From Gemmatimonadales bacterium (GTDB lineage Bacteria > Gemmatimonadota > Gemmatimonadetes > Gemmatimonadales > GWC2-71-9), in assembly GCA_030601605.1 (NCBI GenBank), contig JAUVTI010000111.1:1-6535 (forward strand): 6,535 bases of DNA, written 5' to 3'. The notes under the pieces are model-generated. The model made no database searches and was not told the origin of the DNA. It saw only the letters and a list, made by a program, of their open reading frames with translations. Of this stretch, positions 1-5,792 are shown one piece after another. The translations under genes were made by a program, and so were the position numbers. Each line of letters begins with the position of its first letter. Within the stretch, counting starts at the first letter, position 1.

Positions 1-975
1 GAAGTAGTCGATGAGAAGCGAGATATCCTCCGTCCGCTCCCTCAGGGCGGGCACGTGAATGGGCAGCACGTTCAGCCGGTAGTAAAGATCTTCCCTGAAC
101 ATGCCGGCTGCTACCTCGTCTTCCAGGTTCTTGAGGGTGGCGGCGATCACTCGCACGTCGACAGAGATTGGCTTGGTGGCGCCGATGCGGGTGAGCTTGC
201 CCTCCTCCAGCGCCCTGAGGACCTTCGCCTGCGCAGCCGCGCTCATGTCCCCGATCTCGTCGAGGAACAGGGTGCCCCCGTCGGCCTGCTCGAACTTCCC
301 TGCCCTGTCGGCGAAGGCCCCTGTGAAGGAGCCCTTCATGTGTCCGAACAGCTCGCTCTCGATGAGCTCGCTGGGGATGGCCGCGCAGTTCACCTCGACG
401 AACGGCTGGTCGACGCGCGGCGATCCGCGGTGAATGGCTCGGGCCACGAGTTCCTTGCCGCTTCCGTTGGGACCCGTGATGAGCACCCGTGCTCCCGTGG
501 GCGCGACCTTCTCGATCACGTCACGCAGCCGGCCCATCGCCGCGCTGTCTCCCACGATCGCGTACCGGTCCCCGAACGACTCGCGCAGCCGCTGGTTCTC
601 GGACTCGAGGGTGGCATGCTCCAGCGCGTGCCGCAGCGTGAGGAGGATGCGGTCGGTGTCGAGCGGCTTCTCCAGGAAGTCGTACGCGCCCAGCTGAGTC
701 GCTTCCACCGCCGTCTGGATGGTGCCGTGCCCCGAGATCATGACGACCTGCGAGCGCCACTCCTGTTCGTGGATCCGCTCCAGCGTCTGCAGCCCGTCGA
801 GGCCGGCCATCTTCACGTCGAGGATCACCAGGTGCGGGCGGAACTCCGCGTACGCCCTCAGCGCACCCGATCCGGAGTCGCTCGTCTTCACCTGGAAGCC
901 TTCATCCTCCAGGATGTTGCGCAGCGCCTCCCGGATTCCCTTCTCATCGTCCACGACCAGCACGCGTTTGGCCAT
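1..975 (-). CDS. NtrC-family sigma-54-dependent response regulator (3' end cut by window edge)
   Basis: The 325 visible codons encode a two-domain transcription activator. Residues 1-120 are a receiver domain with acidic pair D9/D10, phospho-acceptor D53, S81 and K103 at the expected places. From about residue 138 a sigma-54 AAA+ domain follows: Walker A GPNGSGKE (168-175), the sigma-54 contact loop as GSFTGA (215-220), Walker B GGTLFLDEIGDM (233-244), then FREDLYYRLNVLPI and PALRER. The frame runs open off the left edge, so the rest of the AAA+ domain and the expected C-terminal Fis-type DNA-binding domain are not seen. Known for the family: a partner histidine kinase phosphorylates the receiver, and the ATPase ring then remodels sigma-54 RNA polymerase. 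The ATG shares one base with the stop of the preceding gene (TGATG), suggesting coupled translation. The partner kinase and target promoters are not visible. Family assignment is very secure; the specific pathway is unknown. Confidence 0.96.
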   Translation of the reverse strand, partial: MAKRVLVVDDEKGIREALRNILEDEGFQVKTSDSGSGALRAYAEFRPHLVILDVKMAGLDGLQTLERIHEQEWRSQVVMISGHGTIQTAVEATQLGAYDFLEKPLDTDRILLTLRHALEHATLESENQRLRESFGDRYAIVGDSAAMGRLRDVIEKVAPTGARVLITGPNGSGKELVARAIHRGSPRVDQPFVEVNCAAIPSELIESELFGHMKGSFTGAFADRAGKFEQADGGTLFLDEIGDMSAAAQAKVLRALEEGKLTRIGATKPISVDVRVIAATLKNLEDEVAAGMFREDLYYRLNVLPIHVPALRERTEDISLLIDYF

Positions 976-1640
976 CAGTCCACCCGCCGATAGAAGGTTA
1001 CGCCTCCGGGGCTCACGTGCACGTCGCCCACCGATTCCGGAACCGGAATGATGAGGGCGCCGTCGCTCCCCCCGGTGAGATGGTTCACCAGACTGGGGAT
1101 CGCAGATTGCGGAAACGGAAACGGCCCGATCACGAACTCGTCGGCGCTCCAGGCCAATATACCCGTGTCGCGCAGCGCGACCGGCCCGCCCACGCGCAGC
1201 GGCTGCCTGCCCCCCAGGAACTGGGCCCACGGTCCAAGCATCTCCTGGCTGAACACCTCGAGCAAGACCTGGGCGTCCAGTGTGAAGCGGCCCTCCTCCA
1301 GCGTCACGCGCAGCGAATCGAGCGCGCGCTTGGCCACCGGATCCAGCCGGTCCTGGATGATCGAGGCCATCTCGTCGGCGGTGAGCCGCACAGAGACGGG
1401 ACCGCCGCGGCGTCCGACGTCGCGCTCCTTGCGCTCGGCCGACTCGAGCGAACGCGGCGAAGGCGTACCGACGGTCGGCTCCTGCGGGAGAGCGGGGCTG
1501 GTCTGTGCCTCGCCCTGCAATGTGGAGCGCACAGCGCGCCCCACCTGCCCGCGGTACTCCCAGGCCACGAAGCCCACCAGAACGAACACAGTGAGGCAAC
1601 CGATGGAGGCCAGTGCGTTCTTGATGTAGCCGTCCCTCAT
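975..1640 (-). CDS. Single-pass membrane-anchored protein of unknown function, 221 aa
   Basis: I do not recognise a family with confidence. A short N-terminus is followed by one hydrophobic segment at about residues 9-27 (NALASIGCLTVFVLVGFVAW), which fits an uncleaved inner-membrane anchor. A Pro/Ser-rich and then charged linker (about 43-78) follows, then a probable alpha/beta domain from about residue 81 to the end, beginning VSVRLTADEMASII and ending with a beta-rich stretch (VGDVHVSPGGVTFYRR). This layout would place the domain on the outer face of the membrane. It faintly recalls lipid-binding-like proteins with a membrane anchor plus a beta-rich domain (DUF2993/LmeA-like or DUF2140-like), but that is only an impression. 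Its ATG overlaps the thpR stop as ATGA, and its TGA overlaps the start of the response regulator, so it is sandwiched in a coupled operon. It could be accessory to signalling, but nothing in the sequence proves this. Confidence 0.85.
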   Translation of the reverse strand: MRDGYIKNALASIGCLTVFVLVGFVAWEYRGQVGRAVRSTLQGEAQTSPALPQEPTVGTPSPRSLESAERKERDVGRRGGPVSVRLTADEMASIIQDRLDPVAKRALDSLRVTLEEGRFTLDAQVLLEVFSQEMLGPWAQFLGGRQPLRVGGPVALRDTGILAWSADEFVIGPFPFPQSAIPSLVNHLTGGSDGALIIPVPESVGDVHVSPGGVTFYRRVD

Positions 1641-2197
1641 GGCTCCAGCTCCGCGGCGTGCCGCACCGTATACGTTGCCCCCTCACGTGAGAGGTTGCTC
1701 TGCATCAGATCCACCGAGCGCACCTCGACCTCGTTCGCGTAGGTGAGCGGTTCGAGCACGGCCCCGAAGTCGCGCAGCTCGCCCGGGCGCGCGTGCCGCT
1801 TGACCCGCCCCAGCGTCAGATGCGGGTGGAACGGCCGCCCCTCGATCGCGAAACCCACCCGTTCCATCTCCTGCTCGAGCCGGTGCTGCAGCAGCTCCAG
1901 TGGGGGAACGCCCTCACACCCCGCCCAAACGACCCTGGGGTGACCGGCTGAAGGAAACGCGCCGAACCCCCCGATGGGAAGCATGAAGCGCCTGGTCCCC
2001 TGCGTCGCGCCATCGATGGCCGCGGTGATCTCCGGTTCCCGCTCAGCGCCCACCTCACCGAGGAACTTGAGTGTGAGATGGATGCCTTCCGGGCCGACCC
2101 AGCGAATCGGGTAGCCGCCGCTCCGCAGTGGCTCGGCGGCCTCCCACAGATCCTGCCGGACCTCAGGTGGGAGATTGATCGCGACGAAGAGCCGCAT
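1637..2197 (-). CDS. thpR: RNA 2',3'-cyclic phosphodiesterase (2H/LigT family)
   Basis: This 186-aa protein has the typical ThpR length and begins MRLFVAINLPPEVR, the hallmark start of the family. Both catalytic HxT motifs of the 2H phosphoesterase superfamily are present: H40-L-T42 within HLTLKFLGE, and H126-L-T128 within HPHLTLGR. Other family-like stretches are VVWAG near residue 90 and the C-terminal VDLMQSNLSREGATYTV. Members hydrolyse 2',3'-cyclic phosphate RNA ends to 2'-phosphates and were first noticed as 2'-5' RNA ligases in vitro; the protein is cytosolic. The ATG lies 4 bases after the larE stop, and its own stop overlaps the next start (ATGA), so it is part of a compact operon. 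No strong Shine-Dalgarno sequence is seen, which fits translational coupling. The combination with larE has no evident biochemical reason. Confidence 0.95.
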   Translation of the reverse strand: MRLFVAINLPPEVRQDLWEAAEPLRSGGYPIRWVGPEGIHLTLKFLGEVGAEREPEITAAIDGATQGTRRFMLPIGGFGAFPSAGHPRVVWAGCEGVPPLELLQHRLEQEMERVGFAIEGRPFHPHLTLGRVKRHARPGELRDFGAVLEPLTYANEVEVRSVDLMQSNLSREGATYTVRHAAELEP

Positions 2198-2201
2198 GGA
2201 C

Positions 2202-3044
2202 TCAGGTCGAGGGGGCGAGCAACTCGAGCATCGGCTCGCCTCCGTTCAGGAGACTGCCCCTGCGGTACCCCGCGAGGTCGAGCGTGACGCACTCGAATCC
2301 CAGAGCGTGCAGCTCGGCGGCCAGGCGCTCCCCGTGCCGGCGCACGCGGGGAAACTCGGACGGGGACACCTCGATACGTGCTTCCCCGCCCCGGTGCCGC
2401 AGCCTGAGGTCACCCTGCACACCGATGGCGCGCAGGAACGACTCGCCCTGTTCCACCTGGCCCAGGCGTTCGGGCGTCACCGACAGCCCGTACATGACGC
2501 GGCTCGAGAGGCACGGAGCCGCCGGGGCATCCCAGATCGGAATGCCGATCGAGCGCGCCTCGTCGCGTACGTCCTGCTTGGTGTATCCGGCCTCGGCGAG
2601 CGGTGAGCGAATCTCGAACTCGTTGGCAGCCTGGAGCCCCGGCCGGTGGTCGCCGAGATCGTCAGCGTTCGTGCCGTCCGCCACGATTGCGAGCCCGCGC
2701 TCCTCGGCCAGGCGCACCAGCTTGCTCCACAGCTCGCGCTTGCAGAAGTAGCAGCGACTCGGCGCGTTGGCGACGTAGTCGGGATCGCTCAGCTCGTCGG
2801 TGGGAACTTCGGCGACATGCAGATCGAACTGCCGTGCGACGTCCCGGTCCTGCTCGCGCTGCGCTCCCGGGTACGAGGCGCTGAGCCCCATCGCCGCCAC
2901 CGTGCGCTCCCTGCCGAGCACGCGCCGCGCTACCACCGCGAGAAGCGCGGAGTCCACGCCGCCCGAGTACCCAACGAGGATGGACGGGAACGTGGCGAGC
3001 AACGCCTCGAGTTTCGAGGTGGCGGGCATGGGCGAATGAATCAC
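2202..3044 (-). CDS. larE: LarE-type ATP-dependent sulfur transferase (nickel-pincer cofactor synthesis)
   Basis: This 280-aa protein carries the N-type ATP pyrophosphatase PP-loop SGGVDS (27-32), followed by the family's LSASYP stretch, RCYFCKRELW (97-106), DGTNADD (123-129), SPLAEAGYTKQDVR, and PCLSSRVMYG (177-186). LarE adenylates a carboxylate of pyridinium-3,5-biscarboxylate mononucleotide and inserts sulfur, giving the ligand of the nickel-pincer cofactor of lactate racemase and related enzymes. C178 sits at the place of the sacrificial cysteine of Lactobacillus LarE; C98 and C101 add a CxxC pair typical of the [4Fe-4S] class. The start is uncertain: GTG at 3044 gives the longest frame and ATG at 3029 is an in-frame alternative; neither has a clear ribosome binding site. 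larB and larC are not in the window. A related PP-loop enzyme is possible, but the motif set favours LarE. Confidence 0.92.
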   Translation of the reverse strand: MIHSPMPATSKLEALLATFPSILVGYSGGVDSALLAVVARRVLGRERTVAAMGLSASYPGAQREQDRDVARQFDLHVAEVPTDELSDPDYVANAPSRCYFCKRELWSKLVRLAEERGLAIVADGTNADDLGDHRPGLQAANEFEIRSPLAEAGYTKQDVRDEARSIGIPIWDAPAAPCLSSRVMYGLSVTPERLGQVEQGESFLRAIGVQGDLRLRHRGGEARIEVSPSEFPRVRRHGERLAAELHALGFECVTLDLAGYRRGSLLNGGEPMLELLAPST

Positions 3045-3114
3045 AGGCGGCGTGAGACTGCGGACGGCGCGCCGGCTCAGCGCTTCAGGGGATGGGCCGA
3101 CGGCGAGCGGTACG

Positions 3115-4674
3115 CTACGCTACGGGCCGATCCAGGCTGCGGTACTGCACCGCCTCGCTCACGTGGGCCGACGCAATGTCCGCGCTCCCCTCCAGGTCGG
3201 CGATGGTGCGCGCGATGCGCAGCACCCGGTGATACGCCCGGGCCGAGAGCTTGAGCCGCGCGATGGCGGTCTTGAGCAGCGCGTCGGCCTGTTGGCGCAC
3301 GTGGCAGAAGCGCTTGAGATCCCGCGGTCCCATGTGCGCGTTGGCGTACAATCCGTCGCGCCCGGCGAAGCGCTCCAGCTGACGCCGGCGCGCCGTGTTT
3401 ACGCGCTCTCGTATCGCCGCGCTCGGCTCCCCGCTGCGTTCGCAGGAGAGCTCCTTGTACGGCACCGCCGGCACCTCTATGTGAATGTCGATCCGGTCCA
3501 GCAGCGGACCGGAGAGGCGCGACAGGTAGCGCTCGATGACAAACGGTCCGCAGGTGCAGCCGCGGGCGATGTCGCCGAAGTAGCCGCAGGGACACGGGTT
3601 CATGGCCGCAGCCAGCATGAAGCGCGCAGGGTAGCAGAGCGACGAGGCCGCGCGTGAGATCGTCACGAACCCGTCCTCGAGTGGCTGCCGCAGCACCTCG
3701 AGCACGTGCCTGCGAAACTCGGGCCGCTCGTCCAGAAAGAGCACGCCGCCGTGGGCGAGGCTCGCCTCCCCGGGGCGCGGGTGCGCGCCGCCGCCGATGA
3801 GGCCACCGTCGCTGATCGTGTGGTGCGGCGCGCGAAACGGCCGCGTCGTAACGAGCGACGCTCCTGGCCGCAGCAGACCAGCCACGCTGTGGATCTTGGT
3901 GGTCTCGAGCGCCTCGTCGAGCGTCATCTCGGTGAGGATCGTGGGGAGCCGGCGCGCCAGCATGGTCTTGCCGGAGCCCGGCGGGCCCACCATGAGCAGG
4001 TTGTGCGCTCCGGCGGCGGCTACCTCCAGGGCGCGCTTGGCGTGCTCCTGCCCGCGGATCTCGGCCAGGTCCACCTCGTCCGGAACCTCGGCGCAAAACA
4101 GAGCGCCACGGTCCACCGATGAGCGAGCGAGCGCGCCCTCCCCACTGAAGAACCGCGCAACCTCGGCGAGCGACACAGCACCGAGCACGTCGATGCCGTC
4201 CACGACGCCGGCCTCCGCGAGGTTCTGGGCGGGCACGATTACACCCTTGAGCCCCTGCCGCCTTGCGGCGACGGCGATGGAGAGCGCCCCCCTCACCGGG
4301 CGCACGCCCCCCTCGAGTCCCAACTCCCCCACCACGAGGTAGTCGTCCAGCGCGGGCGCCGTGCCGCTCCCGGCGGCGCCATTCGGTTGGAGTTGCTCGG
4401 TGGCGGCGAGAATGCCCAGCGCGATCGGCAGGTCGAAGGCGGACCCCTCCTTGCGCACGTCGGCCGGGGCGAGGTTCACCGTAATTCGCTTGAGCGGAAA
4501 ATTGAACCTCGAGTTCACCACCGCCGCTCCCACGCGCTCGCGGCCCTCCTTCACAGCTCCATGAGGAAGTCCGACGGTGCTGAACGACGGCAGACCGTTC
4601 GCGATGTCCGTTTCCACGTCGACGATGTAGGCATCTATGCCGAGGACTGCGGCCGAGCGCACGCGTGCAAGCAT
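3115..4674 (-). CDS. comM: YifB/ComM-family Mg chelatase-like AAA+ ATPase
   Basis: This 519-aa protein matches the full length of the YifB/ComM family. The N-terminal domain (about 1-180) has the family signatures GLPSFSTVGLP (27-37), VNLAPADVRKEG (66-77) and FDLPIALGILAA (80-91). The AAA+ core carries Walker A GPPGSGKT (230-237), RPFRAPHHTISDGGLIGGG (278-296) and Walker B VLFLDE (311-316). NPCPCGYFGD with a second CTC forms a four-cysteine cluster (361, 363, 373, 375), then SGPLLDRIDIHIEVP and a C-terminal QYRSLDR. Known for ComM: a hexameric helicase that promotes branch migration during natural transformation in some Gram-negative bacteria; the role in other lineages is less clear. The frame stays open to 5166, but homology begins at MLARVRSAAVLG, so ATG 4674 is chosen; no good ribosome binding site precedes it. 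R317 replaces the leucine usual in LDELPEF. Family certain, role in this organism inferred. Confidence 0.96.
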   Translation of the reverse strand: MLARVRSAAVLGIDAYIVDVETDIANGLPSFSTVGLPHGAVKEGRERVGAAVVNSRFNFPLKRITVNLAPADVRKEGSAFDLPIALGILAATEQLQPNGAAGSGTAPALDDYLVVGELGLEGGVRPVRGALSIAVAARRQGLKGVIVPAQNLAEAGVVDGIDVLGAVSLAEVARFFSGEGALARSSVDRGALFCAEVPDEVDLAEIRGQEHAKRALEVAAAGAHNLLMVGPPGSGKTMLARRLPTILTEMTLDEALETTKIHSVAGLLRPGASLVTTRPFRAPHHTISDGGLIGGGAHPRPGEASLAHGGVLFLDERPEFRRHVLEVLRQPLEDGFVTISRAASSLCYPARFMLAAAMNPCPCGYFGDIARGCTCGPFVIERYLSRLSGPLLDRIDIHIEVPAVPYKELSCERSGEPSAAIRERVNTARRRQLERFAGRDGLYANAHMGPRDLKRFCHVRQQADALLKTAIARLKLSARAYHRVLRIARTIADLEGSADIASAHVSEAVQYRSLDRPVA

Positions 4675-4797
4675 GCGGGACGGTAGGGAGACAACCAGGT
4701 GCGGGGCGAACCGCAATCGTGCCGCGTGGAGCGGAATGTGCTGCGGGCGGCGGGTGCGGTGCCGGCGCCGAACACGTCGAGTGGATTTGCCCTCAGC

Positions 4798-4826
4798 TTG
4801 ATCTGCAAGTAGCATTGTCGCATAAC
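4798..4826 (+). promoter_or_regulatory. Weak candidate sigma-70-type promoter for the 130-aa gene
   Basis: TTGATC (4798-4803) and CATAAC (4821-4826) are separated by 17 bases, each matching four of six bases of the -35 and -10 consensus. It sits in an AT-richer patch of the 271-base divergent region between comM and the rightward 130-aa gene, about 120 bases before the latter. No other feature stands out in 4675-4933. With only two degenerate hexamers this remains a suggestion. Confidence 0.22.
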
Positions 4827-4933
4827 AACGCACGGTGGCCCCTCCCGGCCCCAGCCGCCGCTCTGACGCCCGCGCCCCACGCCAGCCGACGGACATGACC
4901 ACTACGGCCGCCAAGGAAGGTGGAACTTCACCC

Positions 4934-4938
4934 GGAGG
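4934..4938 (+). promoter_or_regulatory. Ribosome binding site deciding the start of the 130-aa gene
   Basis: GGAGG lies 7 bases before ATG 4946. An in-frame ATG at 4895 would add 17 residues but has no Shine-Dalgarno-like sequence before it, so this site favours the shorter protein. Confidence 0.75.
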
Positions 4939-4945
4939 TGGCGTC

Positions 4946-5338
4946 ATGGCAGCGAAAAGAAGGCGAGAAACCAAAGGCCCCAAAAGGAAGAGGGCGGCGT
5001 GCACGGAAAGGGAGTTCCGCCTCAAAGTCCCATTTGGGGTAACGACCTCGATCCAGTTCAAGGCAAATAATAAGAAGCAGAAACGAGACGCAATCCATGA
5101 TATCCTAGACAAACTCAAACTACAGGGCGCAGCCAAAGGAGCCCGCTGCTTCAACCGGGGTTGCAACGCGCCAAAACAATGCTCTGCTTCTGGTTTGGAG
5201 CATTACCTTGGCAACGACAGTGAGTTCGCTGTAGGCACGGTGAAGATTCCGCATCAGCAGACCATTTACTACGTCAGTTGCACTGTTGCAGGTGGAAGAG
5301 CGAGAGAGAAGTTTGTCCTGAAGTGCGCCTGCATATGA
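4946..5338 (+). CDS. Unrecognised basic, cysteine-containing protein, 130 aa
   Basis: I do not recognise this protein. The first 27 residues are strongly basic (12 Lys/Arg, including KRRR and KRKR), with no hydrophobic signal or membrane segment, so it is probably cytosolic and could bind nucleic acid or another polyanion. A likely amphipathic helix (about 43-60) follows, then cysteines C68, C73 and C79 within RCFNRGCNAPKQC, and beta-like stretches ending in C112 and the terminal CAC (C127, C129). The seven cysteines could bind metal, but no standard zinc-finger spacing is seen. Codons such as AAA, AGA, AGG, CTA and ATA are frequent, unlike the GC-ending codons of the neighbouring conserved genes, which suggests recent acquisition. 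It has a good ribosome binding site, runs opposite to comM and is followed by a stem-loop terminator, so it looks like a real single-gene unit. Coding status is likely; function is unknown. Confidence 0.72.
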   Translation: MAAKRRRETKGPKRKRAACTEREFRLKVPFGVTTSIQFKANNKKQKRDAIHDILDKLKLQGAAKGARCFNRGCNAPKQCSASGLEHYLGNDSEFAVGTVKIPHQQTIYYVSCTVAGGRAREKFVLKCACI

Positions 5339-5377
5339 AGAACGCCTGTACGGTCCTGTAAGCAACGATCTCCACCC

Positions 5378-5416
5378 GAAAGCCGCCCTTGTCCCGCAAG
5401 ACACAGGGCGGCTTTC
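5378..5416 (+). terminator. Stem-loop terminator after the 130-aa gene
   Basis: A perfect 12-bp inverted repeat, GAAAGCCGCCCT (5378-5389) and AGGGCGGCTTTC (5405-5416), encloses a 15-base loop. It begins 39 bases after the stop of the 130-aa gene. The T-rich part lies at the end of the stem (CTTTC, then AATCATT), so it lacks a clean T-run. The stem is strong enough for intrinsic termination or for protecting the 3' end. Confidence 0.65.
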
Positions 5417-5486
5417 AATCATTCCTGGGGCAACGTCGAATTTCTGGGGGCTACCCACGGACAGACCGTCGCTCCGCACCACGCTG

Positions 5487-5654
5487 CTGTCAAGTGACAT
5501 CACCCCGGTGTCAACTGACATCACCCCGCTGCAAGTTGACATCGGCCGTCTGTCAATTGACCTCACCCTGCCGTCAATTGGCAGCACCGCACGGTCGATT
5601 GTCATCGACCGTTTGTCCCCTGACATCACTACGCCGTCAATTGACAGGACCATG
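5487..5654. repeat. Eight degenerate 21-bp tandem units with palindromic core
   Basis: Eight units start at 5487, 5508, 5529, 5550, 5571, 5592, 5613 and 5634, with no insertion or deletion. Each has the form: 3 bases, the core GTCAATTGAC (or a variant), then a looser segment resembling ATCACCCC. The core is itself a perfect 10-bp palindrome and is intact in units 4 and 8; the others carry one to three changes (for example GTCAAGTGAC in unit 1 and GTCAACTGAC in unit 2). Unit columns 3, 9, 10 and 12 are invariant. A ninth, much weaker copy may follow at 5655-5675. The array lies between a terminator and the ribosome binding site of the FnIII gene, ending about 125 bases before the latter. A 21-bp step is two helical turns, so proteins bound at each core would share one DNA face. 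An operator or iteron-like array is one reading; a heptapeptide-coding repeat is the other. Confidence 0.88.
5591..5612. repeat. Perfect 9-bp inverted repeat inside repeat unit 6
   Basis: ACGGTCGAT (5591-5599) and ATCGACCGT (5604-5612) are exact reverse complements around TGTC. The structure spans the whole of repeat unit 6, the unit that has lost the standard palindromic core (GTCGATTGTC), so a longer interrupted palindrome has replaced the short one at this place in the array. It could form a hairpin in RNA of either strand. Confidence 0.75.
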
Positions 5655-5780
5655 CGGAAAACGGTCCTCACGGTGTTTGCGAGCGTCCGTTCGTCATCTG
5701 GAGGTGAGCCTGGGCGCGGGCCCACCGCCGGCGGGCGACCGGGCGCCGGCAAACTGTGTTCACTCCCTTTTTCATCTCAC

Positions 5781-5787
5781 AAGGAGG
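5781..5787 (+). promoter_or_regulatory. Strong ribosome binding site of the FnIII gene
   Basis: AAGGAGG lies 5 bases before ATG 5793, near-perfect complementarity to the 16S rRNA 3' end. The same frame is open upstream through the 21-bp array to a GTG at 5508, but that codon has no such site. This therefore fixes the start at 5793 and predicts high translation. Confidence 0.85.
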
Positions 5788-5792
5788 TTGGT

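Noticed and set aside
55..993. Plus-strand 312-aa reading frame
   Set aside because: It is antisense to the response regulator, whose domains and catalytic residues are all recognisable; long opposite frames are common at high GC.
3077..4096. Minus-strand 339-aa reading frame overlapping comM
   Set aside because: It is an out-of-frame shadow of comM, rich in Arg, Ala and Gly with no motifs.
4675..5166. Upstream extension of the comM reading frame to 683 aa
   Set aside because: Family homology begins at residue MLARVRS (4674); the extension runs antisense through the 130-aa gene and resembles no protein I know.
5487..5654. CRISPR array
   Set aside because: The whole 21-bp unit is semi-conserved and there are no unique spacers of 25-40 bases; no cas gene is nearby.
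5641..5669. TTGACA in the last array unit as a -35 box for the FnIII gene
   Set aside because: No -10-like hexamer is found 16-18 bases downstream; the TTGACA is explained by the repeat core.
5727..5750. Hairpin GCCGGCG / CGCCGGC ahead of the FnIII gene as an attenuator
   Set aside because: The stem is only 7 bp in very GC-rich sequence, and the nearest T-run (5768-5772) is 17 bases away and close to the ribosome binding site.
5120..5752. Minus-strand 210-aa reading frame through the array
   Set aside because: It crosses the terminator stem-loop and the 3' half of the 130-aa gene, lacks a ribosome binding site, and its heptads follow from the DNA repeat.
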